In this document: one piece after another, positions 1 through 8,240 of the stretch | Position numbering within the stretch: position 1 is the first letter of the stretch | How the letters are laid out: every line of letters begins with the position of its first letter | Source: Paracoccus pantotrophus | GTDB taxonomy: Bacteria > Pseudomonadota > Alphaproteobacteria > Rhodobacterales > Rhodobacteraceae | Assembly: GCF_008824185.1 (NCBI RefSeq) | Contig: NZ_CP044423.1 | Coordinates: 1,315,501 to 1,379,500 of the forward strand | Direction: 5' to 3' | DNA length: 64,000 bases | Made by a program: the position numbers and the translations under genes | Notes under the pieces: model-generated | Seen by the model: only the letters and a program-made list of their open reading frames with translations | Told to the model about the DNA's origin: nothing | Database searches by the model: none

Positions 1-234
1 AATAGGCCGCGCCCGGCACGATGAAAAGCGCCGAGACCGGCCGAATCGCGGCCCGGCGCACGCTTTTCGCAGCGGGACAGCCCTGCCCCGCCGGCCGTTC
101 AACCGTTTGTTCCAGCTTCATTCTTTCATCACGACAAAGCCGGTAGATATTTATCTTGAAAAACACGATCAACTATGTCGTTATATAGCGGTGCCGGAAG
201 CCCCGGCCGGGTCAGTCAAGGGAAGGAGCCAAAG

Positions 235-483
235 ATGACCATGCTGAACCATCTGTCGGCCTTTGCCGATCGCGCGCTGCAGGCCGCCATGCCTGCCTCG
301 CCCCGCTATGCCGTCAGCCTGATCGACCGGCGCACGGGCAAGCCGCATCGCATTTCCGGCATTCCGCTGCGGCTGATCACCTGCGACCCCTTCGAGACCG
401 CGCGCGACCTGATGCGCCACCGTGATCCGGCGCGCTGGGATACCGCCATCCATCGCCTCGACCGGAAAGGAGCGATCCAATGA
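235..483 (+). CDS. Hypothetical protein, 82 aa
   Basis: Function not recognised. The ATG at 235 is chosen because a good Shine-Dalgarno stretch (GGAAGGAG) lies just before it at 221-228; an upstream in-frame ATG at 175 has no such site. The product is soluble-looking, rich in Arg, Asp and Pro, with no signal peptide or membrane segment. Its stop overlaps the start of the next gene by 4 bases (ATGA), so the two are very likely translated together. Codon use matches neighbouring real genes. It points away from the ribosomal-protein operon that starts further right on the other strand. Confidence 0.6.
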   Translation: MTMLNHLSAFADRALQAAMPASPRYAVSLIDRRTGKPHRISGIPLRLITCDPFETARDLMRHRDPARWDTAIHRLDRKGAIQ

Positions 484-686
484 TCCACGCCGTTTTCTCT
501 AGGCCGAACCGCGGCTATGCCACCATCGCGCTGTCGCCCTATCAAAGCGCGCAGGGCCCGGTGCTGCGCGAATATCGCGACGGCCGTGTGGTGATCGATA
601 CCGGCCGGGGCGAGCTGACCGGCCTGGCGCTGAACCGCACCCCGAGCATGCCGGCCTGGATGCCGATCTTCGGCCTGGCCTATTGA
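480..686 (+). CDS. Hypothetical protein, 68 aa
   Basis: Function not recognised. The ATG sits inside the stop of the preceding gene (ATGA overlap at 480-483), which suggests translational coupling and supports both being real. The sequence is a short mixed alpha/beta-looking protein ending in an aromatic stretch (WMPIFGLAY), without membrane segment or metal motif. It is followed by the rpmE terminator hairpin at 759-784, which on this strand lacks a T run. I cannot name a family. It may be a small Rhodobacterales-specific protein. Confidence 0.55.
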   Translation: MIHAVFSRPNRGYATIALSPYQSAQGPVLREYRDGRVVIDTGRGELTGLALNRTPSMPAWMPIFGLAY

Positions 687-758
687 GCCGCCGATCCGTC
701 GCGGCCGGCCTTGCGCCACCGCACGCGCCAGGGCCGCCCACCGCCCGCCGCAACGAGA

Positions 759-784
759 AACGCCGCCCCCAAGGGGGCGGCGTT
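759..784 (-). terminator. Rho-independent terminator of the rpmE operon
   Basis: A perfect 12-bp inverted repeat (AACGCCGCCCCC at 759-770 and its complement at 773-784) with a two-base spacer. Read on the minus strand it is followed by a T-rich tail (TTTCTCGTT). It lies about 25 bases after the rpmE stop codon, where transcription of the long minus-strand operon should end. Confidence 0.85.
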
Positions 785-807
785 CGCAATTCCGGTCGGC
801 AGCGGGA

Positions 808-1029
808 TCAGAAGCCCAGGCCGGCGTATTTGTTCTTGAACTTCGACACGCGGCCGCCGGTGTCCATCAGCTTGGCCGAGCCGCCGGTCCAGGCGGGGTG
901 CGAGTTCGGGTCGATGTCCAGCGACATGGTGTCGCCTTCCTTGCCCCAGGTCGAGCGCACCTGATAGGTGGTCCCGTCGGTCATCTTGACCTCGATCAGG
1001 TGGTAGTCGGGATGGATGTCTGCTTTCAT
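808..1029 (-). CDS. rpmE: 50S ribosomal protein L31
   Basis: Structural protein of the large ribosomal subunit, 73 aa. The protein starts MKADIHPDYH and has the L31 core with the HPAWTG(G)S segment in the middle. It lacks the four-Cys zinc motif of zinc-binding L31 proteins (no Cys is present), so it is the C-minus form. The start at 1029 is 11 bases after rplS ends (1041), and a GGAG-type ribosome-binding site falls in that gap. It is the last gene of the ffh-to-rpmE run and is followed by a strong terminator. Length and position are normal for the group. Confidence 0.95.
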   Translation of the reverse strand: MKADIHPDYHLIEVKMTDGTTYQVRSTWGKEGDTMSLDIDPNSHPAWTGGSAKLMDTGGRVSKFKNKYAGLGF

Positions 1030-1040
1030 GGCGCGTCTCC

Positions 1041-1421
1041 TCAGGCCTTGGCTTCGGCTTTGGGCTTGTAGTTGCTGACCTCGGCGATGCGGGCGGACTT
1101 GCCGCGGCGATCGCGCAGGTAATACAGCTTGGCGCGGCGGACGCGGCCACGGCGCACGACAGTGATCGAGTCGATGTTGGTCGAATAAAGCGGGAAGACG
1201 CGCTCGACCCCCTCGCCGAACGAGATCTTGCGCACGGTGAACGAGGCGCCGATGCCGCCGCCCTTGCGCGAGATGACCACGCCTTCGTACATCTGCACGC
1301 GGGTGCGGGTGCCTTCCGTCACCTTGTAGCCGACGCGAACGGTGTCGCCGGCCTTGAAATCGGGGATGTCCTTGCCGAGCGCGGCGATCTGCTCGGCTTC
1401 CAGTTGGGCGATCAGGTTCAT
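1041..1421 (-). CDS. rplS: 50S ribosomal protein L19
   Basis: Ribosomal protein of the large subunit near the 30S interface, 126 aa, against about 115-125 aa in other bacteria. The family core is intact: [19 protein letters not shown] near residues 24-42, then the [33 protein letters not shown]-like block (here ending LYSTN), then [24 protein letters not shown] lysine/alanine-rich tail follows. The ATG overlaps the trmD stop by 4 bases, giving the standard rpsP-rimM-trmD-rplS order. Confidence 0.97.
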   Translation of the reverse strand: [126 protein letters not shown]

Positions 1422-2287
1422 CGCTTTGGTTCCTTCGGTTGCTCGCGGTAGTCCCGCGATTGGTCTGATGCGCCCGAGAGCTGTCGGTCCTTTGCCGGGT
1501 CCATATGAGCCTGCTCATATGCCCGCCACAGGTCGGGGCGGCGTTCCTTGGTCAGCCTTTCGGCCATGTCGTGCCGCCAATTGGCAATAGCCGCGTGATT
1601 GCCGGACAAAAGCACCTCCGGGATCGCGCGGCCTTCCCAAAGGGCGGGCTTCGTGTACTGCGGATGTTCCAGCAGGCCGCCATGGTCCGGGGAAAAGGAT
1701 TCCTCGGCCAGAGAGTCCTGATTCCCCAGCACGCGCGGTATAAGGCGAACCGTCGCGTCGATCAAGACCTGAGCGGCCAGCTCGCCGCCGGTCAGGACAT
1801 AGTCGCCGATGCTGATCTCTTCGACGCCATGGGCGTCCAGCACACGCTGGTCCACGCCCTCGAACCGGCCGCAGATCAGGGTCATGCCGGGGCCCTGCGC
1901 CAGTTCGCGGGCGCGGGCCTGGGTAAAGGGCTTGCCGCGCGGCGAAAGATAGATCACCGGCAGGTCGGCCCCCGCCTCGCGCAGCGCCGCGTCCATGACA
2001 TCCGGGCGGATCACCATGCCGGCGCCGCCGCCGGCGGGCGTGTCGTCCACGTTGCGGTGCCGGCCAATGCCAAAGGGACGCAGGTCGATGCTGCGCAGGT
2101 TCCACAGCCCCTCGGTCAACGCCCTGCCGGTCAGGGAAAGGCCCAGAACCCCCGGAAAGGCCTCGGGGAACAGCGTGACGACCTGGGCGGTCCAGGCGCC
2201 CCTGACCTGCGGCTCGGCCATCAGGTCGCGCGGCTGCAGGCTGGCGCGGATCGACAGCCGGCCGTGGGATCTCGGCGCATCGCTCAT
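1418..2287 (-). CDS. trmD: tRNA (guanine-37-N1)-methyltransferase
   Basis: Methylates the N1 of G37 next to the anticodon of tRNAs reading CUN, CCN and CGG codons, using S-adenosylmethionine; this prevents +1 frameshifting. A SPOUT-fold enzyme with a deep trefoil knot. Visible motifs are the N-terminal VVTLFPEAFPG, the knot residues LSPRGKPFTQ and LICGRFEGVDQRV, then the ISIGDYVLTGGE and ESFS segments. It is 289 aa, longer than the roughly 250 aa usual form, because of about 25 extra residues before the core and a charged C-terminal extension. The start at 2287 overlaps the rimM stop by 4 bases. A start a few codons inside is possible. Confidence 0.95.
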   Translation of the reverse strand: MSDAPRSHGRLSIRASLQPRDLMAEPQVRGAWTAQVVTLFPEAFPGVLGLSLTGRALTEGLWNLRSIDLRPFGIGRHRNVDDTPAGGGAGMVIRPDVMDAALREAGADLPVIYLSPRGKPFTQARARELAQGPGMTLICGRFEGVDQRVLDAHGVEEISIGDYVLTGGELAAQVLIDATVRLIPRVLGNQDSLAEESFSPDHGGLLEHPQYTKPALWEGRAIPEVLLSGNHAAIANWRHDMAERLTKERRPDLWRAYEQAHMDPAKDRQLSGASDQSRDYREQPKEPKR

Positions 2288-2787
2288 TCCTGCTCGTCCG
2301 GCGGGTCGGCGACGATGCGGCCGGCGGCCAGGTCCACCGTGGGCACGAAGGCGCGGGTAAAGGGCAAAAGCAGCACCCGCCGCCGGCCGGGCCCGTGGAT
2401 CTCCAGGATGTCGCCCGCGCCATGGTCATAGATCGCGCGGACCTTGCCGAGCAGCGCCCCGCCGGTGTCATGGACCGACAGGCCGATCAGGTCGGCATGG
2501 TAGAATTCGTCGTCCGGCAGCGCCGGAAGCTTGTCGCGGTCGGCCCAGAGCGTGACGCCCTTCAGCGCCTCGGCCTGTTCCCGCGTCTCGACGCCCGACA
2601 GCCGGGCGCCAAGCCCGCCCGTCACCGGCCGCGTCAGGCGGACGGTGAACGAGCGGCTGCCGTCTTCGGTATAAAGCGGGGCATAGGCGGCAATATCATT
2701 GGGCTGCGAGGTAAAGCTTTTCAGCCTCACCTCGCCCCGGACGCCGAAGGCGCCCGCGATCGCACCGACGCAGACCCGCTCGGTCAT
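2284..2787 (-). CDS. rimM: Ribosome maturation factor RimM
   Basis: Assembly factor that binds S19 in the head of the 30S subunit and helps 16S rRNA processing. 167 aa, the normal size. The N-terminal RimM domain begins VCVGAIAGAFGVRGEVRLKSFTS (first 30 residues), and the C-terminal PRC-barrel domain includes the DEFYHADLIGLSV segment near residues 90-105. Start and stop are coupled to neighbours: its ATG shares one base with the rpsP stop (TAATG) and its stop overlaps trmD by 4 bases. Confidence 0.95.
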   Translation of the reverse strand: MTERVCVGAIAGAFGVRGEVRLKSFTSQPNDIAAYAPLYTEDGSRSFTVRLTRPVTGGLGARLSGVETREQAEALKGVTLWADRDKLPALPDDEFYHADLIGLSVHDTGGALLGKVRAIYDHGAGDILEIHGPGRRRVLLLPFTRAFVPTVDLAAGRIVADPPDEQE

Positions 2788-3161
2788 TATTCCGAAGCGG
2801 CTTCTTCGGCCGGGGCGTTGGCGGCGGCTTCACGCGCGGCGCGCTTTTCGGCGCGTTCCTTGGCGGCCTTGCCGGGCTCGCCCTTCTTCAGGTTCTTGCG
2901 CTCGGTCTTTTCCTTGACGCCGGCGGCCTCCAGGAAGCGGGCGACGCGGTCGGTCGGCTGGGCGCCCTGCGACAGCCAGTATTGCACGCGCTCGAGGTTC
3001 ATCTTGATACGATCCTCGGAATCCTTGGGCAGGAGCGGGTTGTAGGTGCCCAGCTTTTCAAGGAAGCGGCCGTCGCGCGGCATGCGCGAATCGGACGCGA
3101 CGATGGCGTAATGGGGGCGTTTCTTCGAGCCACCACGGGCCAGGCGGATTTTCATTGCCAT
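2787..3161 (-). CDS. rpsP: 30S ribosomal protein S16
   Basis: Small-subunit ribosomal protein, 124 aa. The conserved S16 fold occupies the first 80 residues (MKIRLARGGSKKRPHYAIV, then DGRFLEKLGTYNPL). A lysine/glutamate/alanine-rich C-terminal tail of about 40 residues is typical of alphaproteobacteria. The annotated start gives MAMKIRL; a start two codons later (MKIRL) is equally possible, but the first ATG has an AAAGGAGAAAACGC leader. First of the classical ribosomal run rpsP-rimM-trmD-rplS, 46 bases after chorismate mutase. Confidence 0.96.
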   Translation of the reverse strand: MAMKIRLARGGSKKRPHYAIVASDSRMPRDGRFLEKLGTYNPLLPKDSEDRIKMNLERVQYWLSQGAQPTDRVARFLEAAGVKEKTERKNLKKGEPGKAAKERAEKRAAREAAANAPAEEAASE

Positions 3162-3207
3162 TGCGTTTTCTCCTTTGGAATGGCGGGGTTGGCGGGAAGA
3201 TCCCGCC

Positions 3208-3504
3208 TCAGGGAAGGAAGGTCTCGTGATGCCGGATCACTTCGGCGATCACGAAGTTCAGGAATTTGCGCGCGAATTCCGGGTCCAGGTCGGCCTCGCG
3301 CGCGAGGCGTTCCAGCCGCTCGATCTGGCTCGCCTCGCGGGCGGGATCGGACGGAGGAAGGTCGTGTTCGGCCTTGAGGCGGCCGACGGATTGGGTGTGC
3401 TTGAACCGCTCGGCCAGCGTATAGACCAGGATCGCGTCCAGCCGGTCGATGCTGGCGCGATGCTCTTTCAGCAGGGTCGCGGCGCGGGCGGTCGGATCAC
3501 TCAT
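3208..3504 (-). CDS. Chorismate mutase (AroQ class)
   Basis: Converts chorismate to prephenate, the first step towards phenylalanine and tyrosine. A 98-aa, all-helical, monofunctional AroQ domain. The active-site pattern is readable: an N-terminal R (EHRASIDRLDAILVYTLAERF), a central K (VGRLKAEHDLPPSDPAREASQIERL), and the C-terminal helix FARKFLNFVIAEVIRHHE. I chose 3504 because GGAG lies 6 bases before it and the protein then begins MSDPT. A longer version starting at 3558, immediately after the GNAT stop, is less likely. It sits between a GNAT gene and rpsP in one run of minus-strand genes, so it probably shares their transcript. Confidence 0.88.
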   Translation of the reverse strand: MSDPTARAATLLKEHRASIDRLDAILVYTLAERFKHTQSVGRLKAEHDLPPSDPAREASQIERLERLAREADLDPEFARKFLNFVIAEVIRHHETFLP

Positions 3505-3558
3505 TCGGGTCTCCAGCGATTGCAATGCGCGGCGCCGCATCTGGACGGGACGCGCCAT

Positions 3559-4101
3559 TCATGCCGCACCTGTGGCGGGATGGCGAAAGACATGCGGCGG
3601 CGCGCGGTCGTCGCCGAAATGCGGCGACTCCGCCAAGGGGTCATGCGCGGCACCAAGCCGACGGGCCAGCGCGACCGAACGCACATTCGCCGGGTCGATA
3701 TAGCTCACCGGCCGCGCCCAGCCGAGCCTGCGGACCGCGAAATCGCGCGCCGCCAGGGCCGCCTCATGCGCATAGCCCCTGCCCTCCAGCCCGCCGGACC
3801 ACAGCGTCCAGCCGATCTCATGTTCGGGCCAGCCGTCGGGAAACCACGGCCCGACCGCCCCCAGCGCCCGGTCCGATCCGCGCTCGGTCAGCACGAACAT
3901 GCCATAGCCGCGCAGCACCCAATGGCCGATGAAATGGCCAAAGGCGCGCCAGGACTGGCCGGGCTGCGCCATCGGCCCGCCGACGAAGCCGGCGCGGTCG
4001 CTTTCGAAGAAATCGCGCCATGCCGGCCAGTCGCCGGCCTGCGGGGCGCGCAGGACCAGCCGCTCGGTCGTCAGCACGGGCGTGTCGGCAAGCCGGATCA
4101 T
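3559..4101 (-). CDS. GNAT-family N-acetyltransferase (RimJ-like)
   Basis: Predicted acetyl-CoA-dependent acetyltransferase of the RimJ/RimL type, 180 aa, substrate unknown. The family opening LTTERLVLRAPQAGDWPAW is near residue 10. The acetyl-CoA site looks like LEGRGYAHEAALAARDFA, and the C-terminal YIDPANVRSVALARRLGA is the usual NxxSxxLxxRLGF-type motif. The ATG at 4101 is 4 bases after the ffh stop, so it is co-transcribed with ffh. The open frame extends further upstream inside ffh, but that part is only a shadow of ffh. It could modify a ribosomal protein or a small molecule. Confidence 0.85.
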   Translation of the reverse strand: MIRLADTPVLTTERLVLRAPQAGDWPAWRDFFESDRAGFVGGPMAQPGQSWRAFGHFIGHWVLRGYGMFVLTERGSDRALGAVGPWFPDGWPEHEIGWTLWSGGLEGRGYAHEAALAARDFAVRRLGWARPVSYIDPANVRSVALARRLGAAHDPLAESPHFGDDRAPPHVFRHPATGAA

Positions 4102-4105
4102 GCGC

Positions 4106-5602
4106 TCACTTCTTCCCGAACAGGCCGGAAAGCCCGCCCGGCAGGCCCATGCCGCCCAGCTGGCCGCCCAGCCCCTTGGGGTCTTGCAGCATCCGGGTGG
4201 CCTCGGCCATCTTCTCGGGATCAACATTGGCCATGTCGGGCAGCCCGCCGCCCTTGCCGGTCATGGCCCGCATGGCCTGTTTCAGCATGCCGCCCTTGCC
4301 CATCTTGCCCAGCTTCTTCATCGTGTCGGCCATCTGCTTCTGCATCTTCAGAAGCTTGTTGAGCTCCGACACCTCCATGCCCGCCCCGGCGGCGATACGC
4401 TTCTTGCGGCTGGCCTGCAGCAGGTCGGGATTGGCGCGTTCCCTTTTCGTCATCGAGTTGATCAGCGCGATCTGGCGCTTGATCGCCTTGTCGTCGAAGC
4501 CGGCGGCCTCGGCCTGCTTGGCCATCTTGCCCATGCCGGGCATCATGCCCATGATCGACTGCATGCCGCCCATCTTGAGCATCTGCTCAAGCTGGCCCCG
4601 CAGGTCGTTCATGTTGAACATGCCCTTCTGGAAGCGCTTCATCATGCGCTCGGCCTGCTCGACCTCCAGCACCTCCTGCGCCTTCTCGACCAGCGCCACG
4701 ATGTCGCCCATGCCGAGGATGCGGCCGGCGATGCGCTGCGCGTCGAAGGCCTCCAGCGCGTCCATCTTTTCGCCCAGGCCCACGAAGCGGATCGGCTTGC
4801 CGGTCACGGCGCGCATCGACAGCGCCGCGCCGCCGCGGCCGTCGCCGTCCATCCGGGTCAGCACCACACCCGAGATGCCGACCTTGCCGTCGAACTCGCT
4901 GGCGACGTTCACCGCGTCCTGACCGGTCAAGCCGTCCACGACCAAGAGCGTCTCGCGCGGGCTGGCCACGTCGCGGACGGCCTGCACCTCGTCCATCAGC
5001 ACTTCGTCGATATGCAGCCGGCCGGCGGTGTCGAGCATGTAGACGTCATAACCGCCCAGCGTCGCCTGCTGCTTGGCGCGCCTGGCGATCTGCACCGCAT
5101 TCTCGCCCGGCACGATGGGCAGGGTGTCGACACCGATCTGCTGGCCCAGGATCGCCAGCTGCTCCATCGCGGCCGGGCGGTTGGTGTCGAGCGAGGCCAT
5201 CAGCACCCGCTTCTTCTCGCGGTCCTTCAGGCGCTTCGCCAGCTTCGCCGTGGTGGTGGTCTTGCCCGAGCCCTGAAGCCCGACCATCAGGATCGGCGCC
5301 GGGGGATTGTCGATCCTCAGCGCATCGGGCGCGCCCTCGCCCTGCAAGACCTTGATCAGTTCGTCATGGACGATCTTGACGACCTGCTGGCCGGGGGTGA
5401 TCGACTTGGTGACGGCGCTTCCGGTGGCCTTCTGCGTCACCGCCTTGACGAAGCTGCGCGCCACGGGCAGCGAGACATCGGCCTCCAGCAGCGCGACGCG
5501 GACCTCGCGCATGGCGGCGGCGACGTCCTCCTCGGACAGCGCGCCCTGCTTGGTCAGCCGGTCGAAGACGCCGCCAAGGCGGTCGGACAGGTTTTCAAAC
5601 AT
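4106..5602 (-). CDS. ffh: Signal recognition particle GTPase Ffh
   Basis: Protein subunit of the bacterial signal recognition particle. It binds SRP RNA and the signal sequences of nascent membrane proteins and delivers them to FtsY. 498 aa. An N-terminal helical domain is followed by the GTPase: the P-loop GLQGSGKTTTT at 108-118, DTAGRLHID (G3) and TRMDGDGRGG (G4). The C-terminal M domain is very methionine-rich. The start MFENLSDRLG at 5602 is preceded by TGGAGGGCCGCCG. A promoter-like sequence lies at 5746-5774. First gene of the eight-gene minus-strand run. Confidence 0.97.
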   Translation of the reverse strand: MFENLSDRLGGVFDRLTKQGALSEEDVAAAMREVRVALLEADVSLPVARSFVKAVTQKATGSAVTKSITPGQQVVKIVHDELIKVLQGEGAPDALRIDNPPAPILMVGLQGSGKTTTTAKLAKRLKDREKKRVLMASLDTNRPAAMEQLAILGQQIGVDTLPIVPGENAVQIARRAKQQATLGGYDVYMLDTAGRLHIDEVLMDEVQAVRDVASPRETLLVVDGLTGQDAVNVASEFDGKVGISGVVLTRMDGDGRGGAALSMRAVTGKPIRFVGLGEKMDALEAFDAQRIAGRILGMGDIVALVEKAQEVLEVEQAERMMKRFQKGMFNMNDLRGQLEQMLKMGGMQSIMGMMPGMGKMAKQAEAAGFDDKAIKRQIALINSMTKRERANPDLLQASRKKRIAAGAGMEVSELNKLLKMQKQMADTMKKLGKMGKGGMLKQAMRAMTGKGGGLPDMANVDPEKMAEATRMLQDPKGLGGQLGGMGLPGGLSGLFGKK

Positions 5603-6198
5603 CGGCGGCCCTCCAATGGTTGCCGTTTGCCCGAAAAGCACGGGCGCGAATAAACAGATGCGCCCCCGTGGGCGCAACGCGCTGACGGGGGGCGATCCCC
5701 GGCAAGACGGGGACCGGAAGGACGGACCTTCCGGGAATCCCGGCGTGGATAGGGCCAATACCCGTCAAAGTCAAGCGCGCGCCGGCGGGGCCCGCCCCGG
5801 CCGTGGGGAATCCTCGCACTTCGGGAACCGGGCCATGCCCCGTCCCGTCAGCCACTTCCCGGTGCCCTCGTTCGACGCGACGTGCAAGACTTCGCGCTGC
5901 ACCACCGCAGGGTTGCCTGGGGCCGGGCCCTGCATCCCGCGCAAGCGTTCCGCGCGCCCCGGCGCCATCCGGTCCTGAGCAGACACGTCGCTGCCCGTTT
6001 CGCAGCGATGTCCGAGGGGTCGCGAACGCCGAGGCCGGACCCAACCGCAACGGCATCCATGCCGCCGCCGATATCGGCAGGCCGCGGCCGCCCGGCCCAT
6101 CACATGCCTCCGCCCCTCGTGGCGCCCGTCGTGTGTGTGGGGGGGGCCATCGCCGCGCTTCTTCTGCCGGCGAAGGGCTGACGGCATGGCTGCGATGC
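5603..6198. other. Gap between ecm and ffh; no convincing gene
   Basis: About 600 bases between the ecm and ffh genes, both read leftwards. Open frames exist on both strands, but they are Arg/Pro/Ala-rich, lack ribosome-binding sites and resemble no family I know, as expected for chance frames in GC-rich DNA. The only structures I can support are a hairpin with 8-bp arms at 5714-5734 and a promoter-like pair at 5746-5774, both in the ffh leader region. The rest could be decayed coding DNA. Confidence 0.5.
5746..5774 (-). promoter_or_regulatory. Candidate sigma-70 promoter for ffh
   Basis: On the minus strand, TTGACT (5774-5769) and TATCCA (5751-5746) are separated by exactly 17 bases. The -35 box matches 5 of 6 consensus positions and the -10 box matches weakly. 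It lies about 145 bases before the ffh start, with a CCGGAAGG hairpin (5714-5734) in the presumed leader. Confidence 0.45.
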
Positions 6199-6262
6199 GA
6201 GTATTTGTGAAACGGTGAAGGATGAAGCCGCGGCCTCTCCTTTCACCGTTTTCCAAATACTC
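6199..6262. repeat. Inverted repeat at the 3' end of ecm (intergenic repeat family)
   Basis: Two nearly identical 24-25 base arms face each other: 6199-6222, beginning GAGTATTTG, and 6238-6262, ending CAAATACTC, with 15 bases between. In RNA this would be a long stem-loop about 20 bases after the ecm stop. The same ACGGTGAAAG and GTATTTG elements recur at 18945-19025 and partly at 25150-25174, always at gene 3' ends. Confidence 0.75.
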
Positions 6263-6281
6263 ATGAGACCGGGCAACCGGA

Positions 6282-8240
6282 TCAGGCCGCGGCCTCCCTC
6301 GGCTCGACCAGAGCGACAATATCCATCATGATGCGGTTGAGTTCGAAATCCTTGGGCGTGTAGACCCGCGCCACGCCCATGCCGAGCAGCCTCTCCGCGT
6401 CTTCGTCGGGGATGATGCCGCCGACCACGACCGGGACATGCGAAAGGCCAGCTGCACGCATGCGCTCCATCAGTTCCTCGATCAGCGGCAGGTGGCTGCC
6501 CGACAGGATCGACAGGCCGACGACATGGGCATTGTCCTCGGCGGCGCGGGTCACGATCTGCTCGGGGGTCAGGCGGATGCCTTCATAGGTGATGTCCATG
6601 CCGCAGTCGCGGGCGCGGAAGGCGATCTGCTCGGCGCCGTTGGAATGGCCGTCGAGGCCGGGCTTGCCGACCAGGAACTTCAGCCGCCGGCCCAGGCGGC
6701 GGCTGACGGCATCCACGGCCTCGCGGATCGGCTCGAGCCCCTCGGTGCGGTTCGAGGGGCTGGTCGAGACCCCGGTCGGGCCGCGATATTCGCCATGCAC
6801 CTGGCGCATCACCGCCGCCCATTCGCCGGTGGTCGCCCCGGCCCTGGCCGCGGCGATCGAGGGCGGCATCACGTTCTGCCCCCCCTGCGCGGCATCGCGC
6901 AGCGCGGCGAGGGCGGCCTCGACGGCCGGCTCGTCGCGCGCTTCGCGCCAGGCACGCAGCCGGGCGACCTGATCCTGCTCGACCGCCGGGTCCACGACCA
7001 TAATGCCGCCATCGCCCGCGGTCAGCGGCGAGGGCTCGCCCTGCTGCCAGCGGTTGACGCCCACCACCACCGTCTCGTTCGCCTCGATCCGGTTCAGCCG
7101 CTCGGCATTCGATTCGACCAGCCGTGACTTCATGTATTCGATGGCGGCGATGGCACCGCCCATCTCGTCCAGCGTCGCCAGTTCGGCGCGGGCGCCGGAT
7201 TTCAGCTCCTCGACCTTGGCGGCAATCACCGGGTTGCCGTCGAAAAGGTCGCCGTATTCCAGCAGGTCCGTCTCATAGGCGACGATCTGCTGCATGCGCA
7301 GCGACCATTGCTGGTCCCAGGGCCGCGGCAGGCCCAGGGCCTCGTTCCAGGCCGGCAATTGCACGGCGCGGGCGCGGGCGTTCTTCGACAGCGTGACCGC
7401 CAGCATCTCCAGCAGGATGCGGTAGACGTTGTTTTCCGGCTGCTGCTCGGTCAGGCCCAGGCTGTTCACCTGCACGCCATAGCGGAAGCGGCGGTATTTC
7501 TCGTCCTCGATGCCATAGCGGGTGCGGCAGATTTCGTCCCAGAGCTCGGTGAAGGCGCGCATCTTGCACAGCTCGGTCACGAAGCGGATGCCGGCATTGA
7601 CGAAGAAGCTGATGCGCCCGACCATGGCCGGGAAATCCTGCGGCTCGACCTTGGTCTTCAGGTCGTCCAGCACCGCGATGCCGGTGGCCAGAGCATAGGC
7701 CAGTTCCTGCTCGGGCGTCGCCCCCGCCTCCTGCAGGTGGTAGGAACAGACGTTCATCGGGTTCCATTTCGGCAGGTGCTTGGCCGTATAGGCCGCGACG
7801 TCGGTGATCATGCGCAGCGAGGGTTTCGGCGGGCAGATATAGGTGCCGCGCGACAGGTATTCCTTGATGATGTCGTTCTGCACCGTGCCTTGCAGCCTGG
7901 CGATGTCGGCGCCCTGCTCCTCGGCCACGGCGATATAGAGCGACAGGAGCCAGGGCGCCGTCGCATTGATCGTCATCGAGGTGTTCATCTGCTCAAGCGG
8001 GATCTGGTCGAAGAGCATGCGCATGTCGCCCAGGTGGCAGATCGGCACGCCGACCTTGCCGACCTCGCCCCGCGCCAGGACATGGTCGCTGTCATAACCG
8101 GTCTGGGTCGGCAGGTCGAAGGCCACCGAAAGCCCGGTCTGCCCCTTGGCGAGGTTGCCTCGATAGAGTGCGTTGGATTTCTCGGCGGTCGAATGGCCCG
8201 CATAGGTGCGGAAGAGCCAGGGTTTGTCTTTCTCGGCCAC
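6282..8240 (-). CDS. ecm: Ethylmalonyl-CoA mutase
   Basis: Adenosylcobalamin-dependent mutase that turns (2R)-ethylmalonyl-CoA into (2S)-methylsuccinyl-CoA in the ethylmalonyl-CoA pathway for acetyl-CoA assimilation. 652 aa. The N-terminal TIM-barrel part opens with KPWLFRTYAGHSTAEKSN and FDLPTQTGYDSDH, which is the Ecm/MeaA signature and not that of classical methylmalonyl-CoA mutase. The C-terminal B12 domain has DGHSNG at about 530-535 (H532 is the lower cobalt ligand). I chose the GTG at 8240, which has a GAGGG site 5 bases before it and gives a start like known Ecm proteins; the ATG at 8288 has no such support. ccr lies 6 kb away, beyond a regulatory/transport module. Confidence 0.93.
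   Translation of the reverse strand: MAEKDKPWLFRTYAGHSTAEKSNALYRGNLAKGQTGLSVAFDLPTQTGYDSDHVLARGEVGKVGVPICHLGDMRMLFDQIPLEQMNTSMTINATAPWLLSLYIAVAEEQGADIARLQGTVQNDIIKEYLSRGTYICPPKPSLRMITDVAAYTAKHLPKWNPMNVCSYHLQEAGATPEQELAYALATGIAVLDDLKTKVEPQDFPAMVGRISFFVNAGIRFVTELCKMRAFTELWDEICRTRYGIEDEKYRRFRYGVQVNSLGLTEQQPENNVYRILLEMLAVTLSKNARARAVQLPAWNEALGLPRPWDQQWSLRMQQIVAYETDLLEYGDLFDGNPVIAAKVEELKSGARAELATLDEMGGAIAAIEYMKSRLVESNAERLNRIEANETVVVGVNRWQQGEPSPLTAGDGGIMVVDPAVEQDQVARLRAWREARDEPAVEAALAALRDAAQGGQNVMPPSIAAARAGATTGEWAAVMRQVHGEYRGPTGVSTSPSNRTEGLEPIREAVDAVSRRLGRRLKFLVGKPGLDGHSNGAEQIAFRARDCGMDITYEGIRLTPEQIVTRAAEDNAHVVGLSILSGSHLPLIEELMERMRAAGLSHVPVVVGGIIPDEDAERLLGMGVARVYTPKDFELNRIMMDIVALVEPREAAA

Noticed and set aside
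4020..5653. Plus-strand frames opposite ffh (3929-5653 and 4020-4922)
   Set aside because: No family similarity, composition dominated by His/Leu/Ala from the complementary codons, and ffh is intact on the other strand.
5700..5740. SRP RNA (ffs) gene near ffh
   Set aside because: A GGAAGG motif is present, but the surrounding sequence lacks the conserved SRP Alu/S-domain pairing and is only a simple hairpin.
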